14,227 nucleotides of DNA from Burkholderiales bacterium (GTDB taxonomy: Bacteria; Pseudomonadota; Gammaproteobacteria; Burkholderiales; SG8-39), in assembly GCA_029266935.1 (NCBI GenBank), contig JAQSVY010000006.1:1-14227 (forward strand), written 5' to 3'. The notes beneath the pieces are model-generated. The model did no database searches. It was not told where the DNA came from and was given only the letters and a program-made list of their open reading frames with translations. Both the position numbers and the translations under genes were made by a program. This document shows positions 5,596 to 13,303 of the stretch, one piece after another (the stretch's first letter is position 1; every line of letters begins with the position of its first letter).

Positions 5596-6419
5596 TGGCG
5601 CCGCCCTTCGAGTAGCACCCAGCCCTCTTGCGCCGATACGGTCATGTCGAAGCAGCCGGCATACGCCCTCGCCACCTCGTCGGCCTGCGACTCGAGGATT
5701 CCCGAAAGCGCAATCCTGCCGTGGGGTGCCGTACGCGAAGCAAGCAGCGGTGCGAGCAGCATCAGTGGCTGGGCGAGGATGTTGGACACGACAATGTCGT
5801 AGCGCGCCGCCGGCAGTGCCTCCGGCGCCGCGACGTGGACTGCCACGCCGTTGGCGCGCGCATTCGCTGCCGTCGTCTCGAGCGCCTGCGGGTCGAGGTC
5901 GACCGCGTCGACCTTGCGGGCGCCGAGCTTTGCGGCGGCGATCGCCAATATACCCGAGCCGCAACCGTAATCGAGCATGCTTTCTCCGCCGCGCAGGGTT
6001 CGCTCGAGGAAATGCAGAACGAGCTGCGTCGAGGGATGGCTGCCGGTCCCGAAAGCGAGCCCCGGGTCCAGGCGTAGCGCTGCCAGCACGCCCGCGGGCG
6101 GCTCGTGCCAGCTCGGGCCGATCCACAGTCGCCCTCCGATCGAGAGTGGCGCGAACTGCTCGCGCGAGCGCAGCACCCAGTCCTGATCATCGACCTGCGC
6201 GAGCTGGAAGGCCGGCGTCTTAGCGAGGCCGCAAGCCCGCGCGGCGGCGGTGAGCAGTGCAGCGGCATCTGCATCGGTGCCAAGCAAGGCGGTCAGGCTC
6301 GGCCGTTCGGTGTCGATGGCATCGACGCACACCGACTGCGCGCCGCCTTCGAGCAGGGCCTCGCTCAAGACCTCGAGCTGCGCACCGTCGGCTTCCACGG
6401 TGAGCGCGAGCCAGGGCAT
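5586..6419 (-). CDS. prmA: Ribosomal protein L11 methyltransferase PrmA
   Basis: A 277-residue SAM-dependent methyltransferase that trimethylates lysines and the N-terminus of ribosomal protein L11. The N-terminal L11-binding domain ([11 protein letters not shown] onward) covers about residues 1-60. The catalytic domain has the PrmA-specific DPGLAFGTGSHPSTQL at 118-133, SAM motif I DYGCGSGILAIAAAKLGA at 150-167, the acidic ribose-binding VDLD at 173-176 and the NPPY-like VSNILAQPL at 211-219. The ATG at 6419 shares one base with the accC stop; a GTG one codon upstream (6422) is equally coupled, but the conserved beginning MPWL favours ATG. The order accB-accC-prmA is common in proteobacteria. 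Its end overlaps the zinc-ribbon gene. Confidence 0.96.
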   Translation of the reverse strand: MPWLALTVEADGAQLEVLSEALLEGGAQSVCVDAIDTERPSLTALLGTDADAAALLTAAARACGLAKTPAFQLAQVDDQDWVLRSREQFAPLSIGGRLWIGPSWHEPPAGVLAALRLDPGLAFGTGSHPSTQLVLHFLERTLRGGESMLDYGCGSGILAIAAAKLGARKVDAVDLDPQALETTAANARANGVAVHVAAPEALPAARYDIVVSNILAQPLMLLAPLLASRTAPHGRIALSGILESQADEVARAYAGCFDMTVSAQEGWVLLEGRRQWP

Positions 6420-7777
6420 CACTTCTTCTTACTGCTGTCCTGCGCGAGCTTCTGCTCGAGGTAGTGGATCGATACGCCGCCACGCAGGAAGCGCGTGTCG
6501 TTGAGCAGCTCCCGGTGCAGGGGGATGTTGGTCTGGATGCCTTCGACCACCATCTCCGAGAGCGCGATGCGCATGCGCGCCAAGGCCTGCTCGCGCGTCG
6601 CGCCGTAGGCGATCACCTTGCCGACCATCGAGTCGTAGTTCGGGGGCACGCTGTACCCTTGGTAGACGTGCGAGTCGACGCGGATGCCCGGGCCGCCCGG
6701 CGGGTGGTAGGAGGTGATGCGACCTGGCGATGGCGTGAAGCGGTAAGGATCCTCGGCGTTGATCCGGCACTCGATGGCGTGGCCACGGAACTGGATGTCC
6801 TTCTGGCGAAAGCGCAGCTTCTCGCCGGCGGCGACGCGGATCTGCTCCTGCACCAAGTCGACGCCGGTGATCATCTCGGTCACCGGGTGCTCGACCTGGA
6901 TGCGGGTGTTCATCTCGATGAAGTAGAACTCGCCATCCTCGAAGAGGAATTCGAAGGTGCCTGCGCCGCGGTAGCCGATCTTGCGACAGGCATCGACGCA
7001 GCGCTCGCCGATGCGCTCGCGCAGTTTCGGAGCGAGGTCGGGCGCCGGCGCCTCTTCGAGCACCTTCTGATGGCGCCGCTGCATCGAGCAGTCGCGCTCG
7101 CCCAGGTGCACCGCGTTCTTGTGCGCGTCCGCGAGGATCTGCACCTCGATGTGGCGTGGCTGCTCGAGGTAGCGCTCCAGGTACACGACCGGATTGGCAA
7201 ACGCGGCCTGCGCCTCGCTGCGTGTCATGTTCACGGCGTTGGGCAGTGCGGCCTCGGTGTGCACGACGCGCATGCCGCGCCCGCCGCCGCCGCCGGCCGC
7301 CTTGATGATCACCGGGTAGCCCACTTTGCGGGCGATGCGCACGACCTCTTTCGGATCCTCGGGCAGCGCGCCCTCGGAGCCCGGCACGGTAGGCACGCCT
7401 GCCTTGGTCATCGCCTGCTTGGCGCTCACCTTATCGCCCATCAGCCGGATGTTCTCGGGCCGCGGGCCAATGAACACGAACCCAGAGCGCTCGACCTTCT
7501 CGGCGAAGTCAGCGTTCTCGGAGAGAAAGCCGTAGCCGGGATGAATCGCTTCGGCATCGGTGACCTCTGCGGCGCTGATGATCGACGGGATGTTGAGATA
7601 GCTCGCCGCCGCCGGCGGCGGCCCGATGCACACAGACTCGTCGGCGAGCTTGACGTACTTTGCCTCGGTGTCGGCCTCGGAGTGCACGACGACGGTGCGT
7701 ATGCCCATCTCGCGGCACGCGCGCTGGATTCGCAGGGCGATCTCGCCGCGGTTGGCGATGAGGATCTTCTCGAACAT
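6419..7777 (-). CDS. accC: Biotin carboxylase subunit of acetyl-CoA carboxylase
   Basis: A 452-residue biotin carboxylase that uses ATP and bicarbonate to carboxylate biotin on AccB, the first step of fatty-acid synthesis. It aligns residue for residue with the E. coli enzyme in the active site: K116, K159, H209, K238, E276, E288, N290, R292, E296 and R338 all fall at the same numbers. The N-terminal fold ([13 protein letters not shown]), the ATP-grasp glycine loop [10 protein letters not shown] at 161-170 and [14 protein letters not shown] at 288-301 are intact. The C-terminus ends in a short lysine tail. The ATG at 7777 follows the accB stop with no gap, and the stop codon overlaps the prmA start. 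It is almost certainly cotranscribed with accB. Confidence 0.98.
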   Translation of the reverse strand: MFEKILIANRGEIALRIQRACREMGIRTVVVHSEADTEAKYVKLADESVCIGPPPAAASYLNIPSIISAAEVTDAEAIHPGYGFLSENADFAEKVERSGFVFIGPRPENIRLMGDKVSAKQAMTKAGVPTVPGSEGALPEDPKEVVRIARKVGYPVIIKAAGGGGGRGMRVVHTEAALPNAVNMTRSEAQAAFANPVVYLERYLEQPRHIEVQILADAHKNAVHLGERDCSMQRRHQKVLEEAPAPDLAPKLRERIGERCVDACRKIGYRGAGTFEFLFEDGEFYFIEMNTRIQVEHPVTEMITGVDLVQEQIRVAAGEKLRFRQKDIQFRGHAIECRINAEDPYRFTPSPGRITSYHPPGGPGIRVDSHVYQGYSVPPNYDSMVGKVIAYGATREQALARMRIALSEMVVEGIQTNIPLHRELLNDTRFLRGGVSIHYLEQKLAQDSSKKK

Positions 7778-8239
7778 TCAGCCCAGGATGAAGAGCGGCT
7801 GCCCGTATTCCACCGGCTGACCGTTCTCGACGAGGATCGCCTTGATCGCCCCGGCGGCGTCGGACTCGATCTCGTTCATGAGCTTCATCGCTTCGATGAT
7901 GCAGACGGTATCGCCCTCCTTCACCGTCTGACCCACTTCGACGAAGGGCTTGGAGTCCGGCGAGGCGGAACGGTAGAACGTGCCGACCATCGGCGCCTTG
8001 ATCACGCGGCCTTCTTGGCCGGCCTCGAGCTCCGCCGCGGGCACGGGGGCGGCAGGCGCGCCAGGCCGCGTCCCGGCCGTCGGCGCGGACGCCGCCGACG
8101 GCACGGCCGGGCCCGGGCTCACGCTGACGGCGCCGCCCTTGACGATCTTTACCTTCTCCTCGCCCTCGGTGATCTCGAGCTCGGCGATGCCAGATTCCTG
8201 CACCAGGTCGATGAGCTTCTTAAGCTTGCGCAGATCCAT
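7778..8239 (-). CDS. accB: Biotin carboxyl carrier protein of acetyl-CoA carboxylase
   Basis: A 153-residue BCCP. The N-terminal helix ([23 protein letters not shown]) mediates assembly with AccC. A flexible proline/alanine-rich linker spans about residues 38-70. The C-terminal biotinyl domain begins at [11 protein letters not shown], includes the thumb loop characteristic of acetyl-CoA carboxylase carriers ([16 protein letters not shown]), and carries the biotinylation motif EAMKLMNEI with K119 as the attachment site. The ATG at 8239 is chosen because the strong ribosome site GGGGAGG lies just upstream and because MDLRKL is the conserved beginning; an in-frame ATG at 8257 would overlap that ribosome site. 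It is followed directly by accC. Confidence 0.97.
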   Translation of the reverse strand: MDLRKLKKLIDLVQESGIAELEITEGEEKVKIVKGGAVSVSPGPAVPSAASAPTAGTRPGAPAAPVPAAELEAGQEGRVIKAPMVGTFYRSASPDSKPFVEVGQTVKEGDTVCIIEAMKLMNEIESDAAGAIKAILVENGQPVEYGQPLFILG

Positions 8240-8369
8240 CGGGCCTCCCCAGGGCATGGGCGAGCGCGAGTTTGCAACCCCGGCTGCCCAGGCAGATATT
8301 GGATGACGATCCGGCTTCGTTTTCCTGTTTTCGCGATTTTCGCCATTTTTCGCCGCAGAACGCCGCATT
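8240..8369 (-). promoter_or_regulatory. accB leader/promoter region with phased A-tracts
   Basis: This 130-bp gap between tlpA and accB contains no gene that I can support. On the minus strand a TAAAAT (-10-like) sequence overlaps the tlpA stop codon at 8372-8367, without a recognisable -35 box. The first half of the leader contains four A-tracts (T-tracts on the plus strand starting at 8320, 8328, 8337 and 8346) spaced eight to nine bases, three of them preceded by GCG. The second half is GC-rich and ends in the GGGGAGG ribosome site. It may hold the accB promoter and some form of control, but no known riboswitch is recognisable. Confidence 0.4.
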
Positions 8370-8894
8370 TTAGCCGAGCAATCCCATCAGGACCTGAGCC
8401 AGTTCCTCCTTGTGGAATGCCCCCAGGCGCTGGCCAGCCAACCGGCCGGAGCGATCGAGCAGTACGGTGTACGGCAAGGCGGCGGCCTTATTGCCCAAGT
8501 CGCGCATGATCTCAATCGTCTCGCTGCCGGCCACCAGCATCGGGTAATTTACACTGTAGTTAGCCGCAAAATCCCGTATTTTACTGGCATGATCGATGCC
8601 GATCCCGATAATTTCTAGGCCCTTGGCGACGTAATGCTGCTTAGCAGCAACGAGCAGCGGCACCTCTTCGCGGCAGGGCGTGCACCAGGTCGCCCAGAAG
8701 TTGCACACCAGGACTTGGCCACGCCACTCGCGCAGGCGACGCGTTCGGCCTTCCAGGTCGAGGAAGCTGGCCGAGAGCAGCCGCGCCGCGCCGCTGCCCG
8801 ACTGCACGACCAGTGCGCCAACGAAGGCGCCGCCGACTGCGGCAGCCGCAGCGACGCCGCCGAGCGCGAGCGCCCTACGCCGACCCGGCCGCAT
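8370..8894 (-). CDS. TlpA/ResA-like membrane-anchored thiol-disulfide oxidoreductase
   Basis: A 174-residue protein. A basic N-terminus ([11 protein letters not shown]) followed by a hydrophobic helix at about 10-31 gives a signal anchor, so the catalytic domain is expected in the periplasm. The thioredoxin-like AhpC/TSA domain starts with [32 protein letters not shown]; the redox pair is C71-T-P-C74. [11 protein letters not shown] and the cis-proline loop [12 protein letters not shown] complete the fold. TlpA-like proteins reduce or maturate exported cysteine proteins, for example in cytochrome biogenesis; no specific partner is visible here. The paired arginines before the hydrophobic stretch resemble a twin-arginine signal only weakly. 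The ATG at 8894 overlaps the end of the upstream gene by 20 bp. In related genomes aroQ often follows; here the accB leader follows instead. Confidence 0.9.
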   Translation of the reverse strand: MRPGRRRALALGGVAAAAAVGGAFVGALVVQSGSGAARLLSASFLDLEGRTRRLREWRGQVLVCNFWATWCTPCREEVPLLVAAKQHYVAKGLEIIGIGIDHASKIRDFAANYSVNYPMLVAGSETIEIMRDLGNKAAALPYTVLLDRSGRLAGQRLGAFHKEELAQVLMGLLG

Positions 8895-9492
8895 AGCGCA
8901 GGAGCGCGCCTACTTCGGCGATGCCCGCGCGGTCCATCACCCTCCCCGCCTGCGACGTCTTCAGGGCCATGCGCTCGTCGCGGGGGTCGTACACCGAAAG
9001 CTTGAGCGGCGCCCCGCGCCACGCGAGTGTCAACACGCTCACGGCGTGGGCGCGGTCGCCGGAGAAGCGCCGTCCCTCCTGTGTGGCGTAGGGGATGTTG
9101 CGGTCCAGGAGATAGATTTCGACGTCCTTGGGACTCTCCGGGAAAAGCTGCAGCTCGATACCGGCATAAGGGCCGGCCGTGCCCTTTAGGACCGGCCCGG
9201 TGAGGTAGGGGCGGAAGTGCTCCAGCGCGCACATGGCGTCGAGCGCGATACCGCGCAGCTCGGCGATGCGCTCGGCGTGCTCCTCCGGCTCGTATAGAGC
9301 GCGGTAGGCATTCAGCTCGGCCTCGATCTCGTCGTTGGTGGGCAGCGCCTGCGCGTCGGTGGCGCCGAGCTGGCGCGCCGCTTTGCGCTTGGCGAGCGCG
9401 AAGTCGTCGATGCCATCCTCGGCCATCAGGCGCGCCGCCGCCGCGGCGATGCGCGCCCGGGTGCCGGTCTGCCGGGTGTTCTTGCGGCTCAC
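8875..9492 (-). CDS. Conserved protein of unknown function beside mpl
   Basis: A 205-residue protein that I recognise only as a conserved neighbour of mpl in betaproteobacteria. Residues of about 10-45 form a helical, alanine-rich segment (TRARIAAAAARLMAEDGIDDFALAKRKAARQLG) that looks superficially like the first helices of a TetR regulator. The middle is helical and acidic. The C-terminal half, from about residue 100, is a mixed beta region (GIELQLFPESPKDVEIYLLDRNIPY, then PLKLSVYDPRDERMALKTS). There is no signal peptide or membrane segment, so it is probably cytoplasmic. The GTG at 9492 is the furthest possible start, since an in-frame stop lies at 9504-9502; no clear ribosome site precedes it. 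It overlaps tlpA by 20 bp and diverges from mpl across 36 bp. A DNA- or nucleotide-binding role is possible but unproven. Confidence 0.8.
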   Translation of the reverse strand: MSRKNTRQTGTRARIAAAAARLMAEDGIDDFALAKRKAARQLGATDAQALPTNDEIEAELNAYRALYEPEEHAERIAELRGIALDAMCALEHFRPYLTGPVLKGTAGPYAGIELQLFPESPKDVEIYLLDRNIPYATQEGRRFSGDRAHAVSVLTLAWRGAPLKLSVYDPRDERMALKTSQAGRVMDRAGIAEVGALLRYAAGSA

Positions 9493-9528
9493 GGTAACGA
9501 TTCAATCATAGAATCTCCACCCTTCGGC
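9493..9528. promoter_or_regulatory. Short divergent intergenic region, likely back-to-back promoters
   Basis: Only 36 bp separate the start codons of the unknown gene (minus) and mpl (plus). The core is AT-rich. Minus strand: TATGAT at 9510-9505 matches five of six -10 bases and would give a leader of about six bases. Plus strand: TAGAAT at 9509-9514 matches five of six and would give a leader of about eight bases. The two candidate elements overlap, so the two transcripts may exclude each other. No clear ribosome site is present in either direction and -35 boxes are not recognisable. Confidence 0.4.
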
Positions 9529-10893
9529 ATGGGCGCGCACCTCCACATCCTCGGCATTTGCGGCACCTTCATGGGCGGCATCGCGGCGATCGCCAAGGCG
9601 GCGGGCTACCGCGTCACCGGCTGCGATGCCAACGTCTATCCGCCGATGAGCGACCAGCTCGAGGCGCTCGGCATCGAGCTCACGGAGGGCTTCGGCGCGG
9701 AGCAGCTCGCGCTGCGGCCCGATCTGTGGCTGATCGGCAACGTCGTCACCCGCGGTAACCCGCTCATGGAGGCGATTCTCGATCGCGGCGCGCGCTATGT
9801 TTCCGGGCCGCAGTGGCTGGCCGAGCACGTGCTCGCGGGCAGGCATGTGCTCGCCGTCGCGGGCACGCACGGCAAGACCACGGTGTCGGCGATGATTGCT
9901 TGGGTCCTCGAACGCGCCGGGCGCAATCCAGGCTTCCTTATTGGCGGTGTGCCGCTCGATTTCCCGGTTTCCGCGCGCCACACCGGCTCGAACCTTTTCG
10001 TAATCGAAGCCGACGAGTACGACACCGCCTTCTTCGACAAGCGATCGAAGTTCGTGCATTACCAGGCGCGGACGGCAATCCTAAACAATCTCGAGTTCGA
10101 TCATGCAGACATCTTCGACGATCTTGCGGCGATCGAGCGGCAATTTCACCACTTCGTGCGAACAGTTCCACGCTCGGGTCTGGTCATCTCCAATGGGGCA
10201 GACGCTGCGCTGGAGCGAGTACTCACCTCAGGATGCTGGACGCCAGTTGAGCGCTTCGGGGTGCGCGCCGGCTGGCAGGCCGGCCCCCCGGATGCGAGCG
10301 GAGCGTTCGAAGTCGCATGGCAGGGTAAGGTGTTGGGATGGGTGCGCTGGCAGCTCCAAGGCTCGCACAGCCGGCTGAACGCGCTTGCGGCCATCGCCGC
10401 CGCCCGCCATGCGGGGGTCGACCCGGCCGAGGCGATTGCCTCGCTCGGGGCTTTCTCCGGGGTGCGCCGACGCATGCAGCTGCGCGGCGGCGTGCGCGGC
10501 GTCAGCGTGTACGACGACTTTGCGCACCACCCGACGGCGATCCGCACCACGCTCGAGGGGTTGCGCGAAAGGGTGGGGCAGGCCCGCATCCTGGCGGTGC
10601 TCGAGCCGCGCTCGAACACCATGAAGCGCGGCGTGATGAAGGACGCGCTGCCCGGCAGCCTCGCTGCCGCCGACCGGATCTACCTCTACACCGCCGGCAT
10701 CGACTGGGATGCGCCGGCGCTGCTCGCCCCACTCGGCGCGAGGGCGCGCTGCCTGAGCGACCTGGACGCCCTGGTCGCCGCGGTGGCTGCGGAGGCGCGC
10801 AGCGGCGACCAAGTGCTTGTGATGTCCAACGGTGGCTTCGGCGGCATCCACGGGAAGCTCCTCGAGCGGCTCGCGCGGGAAGCCGCGGCGTGA
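9529..10893 (+). CDS. mpl: Mpl, UDP-MurNAc:L-Ala-gamma-D-Glu-meso-DAP ligase
   Basis: A 454-residue Mur-ligase-family enzyme that joins recovered murein tripeptide to UDP-N-acetylmuramate in peptidoglycan recycling. The N-terminal Rossmann part begins HLHILGICGTFMGGIAAIA, with the FMGG typical of Mpl rather than MurC. The ATP-binding P-loop AGTHGKTT lies at 111-118. EADEYDTAFFDKRSKF and the following LNNLEFDHADIF are the central-domain metal and substrate residues, and the C-terminal domain has YDDFAHHPTAI and LEPRSNTMK, also typical of Mpl. The ATG at 9529 gives the conserved beginning. The stop overlaps the GTG of the next gene (GTGA). The presence of Mpl implies meso-diaminopimelate peptidoglycan and import of murein peptides. 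Confidence 0.96.
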   Translation: MGAHLHILGICGTFMGGIAAIAKAAGYRVTGCDANVYPPMSDQLEALGIELTEGFGAEQLALRPDLWLIGNVVTRGNPLMEAILDRGARYVSGPQWLAEHVLAGRHVLAVAGTHGKTTVSAMIAWVLERAGRNPGFLIGGVPLDFPVSARHTGSNLFVIEADEYDTAFFDKRSKFVHYQARTAILNNLEFDHADIFDDLAAIERQFHHFVRTVPRSGLVISNGADAALERVLTSGCWTPVERFGVRAGWQAGPPDASGAFEVAWQGKVLGWVRWQLQGSHSRLNALAAIAAARHAGVDPAEAIASLGAFSGVRRRMQLRGGVRGVSVYDDFAHHPTAIRTTLEGLRERVGQARILAVLEPRSNTMKRGVMKDALPGSLAAADRIYLYTAGIDWDAPALLAPLGARARCLSDLDALVAAVAAEARSGDQVLVMSNGGFGGIHGKLLERLAREAAA

Positions 10894-11450
10894 TCGCCTA
10901 CCTGCACGGGTTCAATTCTTCCCCGCAATCGCACAAGGCCCAGGTCCTGGGGCGCTTTCTCGCTGAACGCGGCCTCGGCGCCCAGTACGCTTGCCCGGCG
11001 CTGCCGCCGCTTGCCTCGGCCGCCATCCGCGAGGCGGAGAAGTTCCTTTCGAAGCACACCTGCTTCATCGGCTCCTCGCTGGGCGGCTTCTACGCCACGT
11101 GGCTCGCGGAAAAGCACGGCGTGAAGGCGGTGCTCATTAACCCGGCCATCGACCCGCACAATGGCTTGCGCGCCTATCTTGGTCGGCAGGAGAACCTGCA
11201 CACCGGAGAGCCCTATGAGCTGACCAAGGCGCACCTGCGCGACTGGGAAGGGCACTATGTGCCGCTCATCACGCCGGGGCGCTACCTGCTGATCGTCGAA
11301 ACCGGCGACGAGGTGCTCGACTATCGCCGGGCGCTCGAGCGCTACGCCGGCGCCGAGGCCATCGTCGTGCAGGGCGGCGACCACAGCTTGCAGAGCTTCC
11401 CGCAGCACCTTCCGCGCATCCTCGAGTTCGCCCGTGCAGCTGCTCTATGA
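10890..11450 (+). CDS. YqiA/YcfP-like alpha/beta-hydrolase (putative esterase)
   Basis: A 186-residue small alpha/beta-hydrolase of the YqiA/UPF0227 group. It begins IAYLHGFNSSPQSHKA, with the oxyanion HGF, and has the nucleophile elbow GSSLGGFYA with S63. The acid is probably D140 in TGDEVLDY and the base H165 in GGDHSLQSF, so the catalytic triad is complete. LINPAIDPH and the cap-like stretch around LTKAHLRDW are also typical of this group. E. coli YqiA hydrolyses short acyl esters; the natural substrate is unknown. The GTG at 10890 overlaps the mpl TGA, implying coupled translation, and is the only start that includes the first beta strand. The 3' end overlaps the ribonuclease gene by 17 bp. 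Confidence 0.92.
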   Translation: MIAYLHGFNSSPQSHKAQVLGRFLAERGLGAQYACPALPPLASAAIREAEKFLSKHTCFIGSSLGGFYATWLAEKHGVKAVLINPAIDPHNGLRAYLGRQENLHTGEPYELTKAHLRDWEGHYVPLITPGRYLLIVETGDEVLDYRRALERYAGAEAIVVQGGDHSLQSFPQHLPRILEFARAAAL

Positions 11451-13269
11451 GGAAGATGGCGACCTGAAGGTTGGCGCGGTGCTGTCGCAGGCGCCCGCGT
11501 CCTTCCAGGTGGAAAGCCCGCACGGGCGCCGCTCCAAGGTCAAGGCGGCAGCCGTCTTGCTGTCCTTCGAGCGGCCCTCCGGCGCGGAAGTCCTGGCCGA
11601 GGCCGAGAGATTTTCAGAAGGTCTTGATATTGAATTCTTGTGGCAATGCAGCGGCGCGCGCGAATTTGCCTTCCGGGAGCTCGCGCGCGAGTACGTCGGG
11701 CGCGAGCCGACCCCGGCGGAGGCGGCCGGGGTGCTAATGAAGCTGCACGCCGCGCCGATGTATTTCTACCGTCGCGGCAAGGGCCGCTTCCAACCGGCAC
11801 CCGAGCAGACCCTTAAGCTCGCGCTCGCGGGCCTGGAGAAGAAAAAGCGCGTGCAGGAGAGCATCGCAGCCTGGACGGCGCGGCTGGTGCGCTTCGAGTG
11901 CCCGGCGGAGGTGGCGACACTGCGCGACGAGCTGCTCTACGCGCCCGACCGCAACAAGCCAGAGACCAAGGCGCTCGAGCAGGCCTGCCGTGAGACGGGC
12001 CTCGCGCCGGCGCGGCTTTTCGAGCGCTGCGGCCTGCTCGCCGATGCGCACGACTATCACCTGCAGCGGTTCGTGCACGAGCTCTTCCCGCGCGGCACGG
12101 CGTTTCCGACGCACCCGCTGCCGGCGGTGCCCGCGGGGCTGCCGCTCGCCGAGGCGCCTGCGTTCAGTCTCGACGACGTCGGTACCCACGAGATCGACGA
12201 CGCGTTTTCGGTGCGCCGCGTCGCCCCCGGCGAGCTGCGCATCGGCATCCACATCGCCGCCCCGGCGGCGGGCTTCGCGCCCGGATCGGCGCTCGACGCG
12301 ATCGCGCGCGAGCGACTCTCCACCGCCTACATGCCCGGTCGCAAGTTCACCATGCTGCCCGAGGACGTCATCGAGCGCCTCTCGCTCGACCACGGCGGCG
12401 AGCAGGTCGCGGTGTCGCTGTATTTCCACGTCTCGGAGGCCGACGGGACCCTGCGCGGCCGGCACAGCCAGCTCGAGCGCGTGCCGATCGCCGCGAACCT
12501 CCGCCACGCTCAGTACGACACCCTCAACGCCGCGTTCGAGGCCGGCGCCGAGCTAGGCCTCGCCTTCGAGGGCGAGTTACGCTCGCTCTGGCGCCTCGCC
12601 ACGGCGCTCGAGGCGAAGCGCGGCCGCCCGAGCGCCGGCGCGGCGCTCGTCGACTATACGTTCCAGGTCGAGGACGGCAGGGTACGCATCGTGCCGCGCC
12701 GGCGCGGCGTGCCGCTCGACAAGCTGGTGTCGGAGCTCATGATCCTCGCCAACTCGAGCTGGGGCGAGCTGCTCGCCGAGCATAACGCGGCGGGCATCTA
12801 CCGCGTGCAGTCGACGGGCAAGGTGCGCCTTTCGGTGCATCCCGAGGCACACGAGGGGCTCGGCGTTTCCTGCTATGCCTGGATGAGCTCGCCGTTGCGG
12901 CGCTACATCGATCTCGTGAACCAGTGGCAGCTGCTCGCCGTGCTGGCCGGGCGCAAGCCACCGTTCGCGCGCAACTCGGACGCGCTCCTGTCCGCCATGC
13001 AGGCTTTTGAGGTCACCTATACGCGCTACGACGAGCACCAGCGCGCGATGGAGGCCTATTGGAGCCTGCGCTGGCTGCAGCAGGAGTCGGTGAGCGAGAT
13101 CGAAGCGCTGGTGCTGCGCGAGAACCTCGTCCGATTGGAGGGGCTGCCACTCGCCGTGCGCGTGCCGTCGCTGCCCCTGCTCGATGCCGGGACGCGCGTG
13201 CGCCTGGCCATCGACGCGATCGACTTGCTCGAACGTTCGGTTGCCTGCCGGTTCTTGGAGACTAGCTAA
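11434..13269 (+). CDS. RNase II/RNB-domain 3'-5' exoribonuclease
   Basis: A 611-residue RNB-family ribonuclease. The N-terminal region (MQLLYEEDGDLKVGAVL) looks like a beta-rich domain found in this subfamily rather than the classic cold-shock domains of RNase II or R. The catalytic RNB domain runs from about residue 240 to 540: the acidic cluster is D247, D248, E253, D255, D256 in LDDVGTHEIDDAFS, followed by MLPEDVIERLSLDHGG, and the RNA-cleaving arginine motif SPLRRYIDLVNQW starts at S486. The position equivalent to E. coli RNase II D207 is glutamate (E253), as in the TEIDD variants I recall from cyanobacterial and plastid RNB enzymes. The C-terminus (about 565-611) resembles a small OB/S1-like domain. 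The GTG at 11434 opens on the conserved YEEDG and overlaps the esterase gene. Expected role: 3'-5' RNA degradation in the cytoplasm. Confidence 0.92.
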   Translation: MQLLYEEDGDLKVGAVLSQAPASFQVESPHGRRSKVKAAAVLLSFERPSGAEVLAEAERFSEGLDIEFLWQCSGAREFAFRELAREYVGREPTPAEAAGVLMKLHAAPMYFYRRGKGRFQPAPEQTLKLALAGLEKKKRVQESIAAWTARLVRFECPAEVATLRDELLYAPDRNKPETKALEQACRETGLAPARLFERCGLLADAHDYHLQRFVHELFPRGTAFPTHPLPAVPAGLPLAEAPAFSLDDVGTHEIDDAFSVRRVAPGELRIGIHIAAPAAGFAPGSALDAIARERLSTAYMPGRKFTMLPEDVIERLSLDHGGEQVAVSLYFHVSEADGTLRGRHSQLERVPIAANLRHAQYDTLNAAFEAGAELGLAFEGELRSLWRLATALEAKRGRPSAGAALVDYTFQVEDGRVRIVPRRRGVPLDKLVSELMILANSSWGELLAEHNAAGIYRVQSTGKVRLSVHPEAHEGLGVSCYAWMSSPLRRYIDLVNQWQLLAVLAGRKPPFARNSDALLSAMQAFEVTYTRYDEHQRAMEAYWSLRWLQQESVSEIEALVLRENLVRLEGLPLAVRVPSLPLLDAGTRVRLAIDAIDLLERSVACRFLETS

Positions 13270-13303
13270 AAGCCCTAAAATATGAAAGGCTTGTGGGATT
13301 GAG

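Noticed and set aside
8273..8290. Possible second sigma-54 promoter before accB on the minus strand (TGGGCAG ... TTGCA)
   Set aside because: The GG-to-GC distance is one base too long for the strict RpoN spacing and no enhancer-like site is upstream.
6464..8509. A 681-codon open frame on the plus strand opposite accC and accB
   Set aside because: It is the complement of two strongly conserved genes, has a composition rich in Arg, Ala, His and Asp with no recognisable domain, and arises because high GC makes stops rare on the opposite strand.
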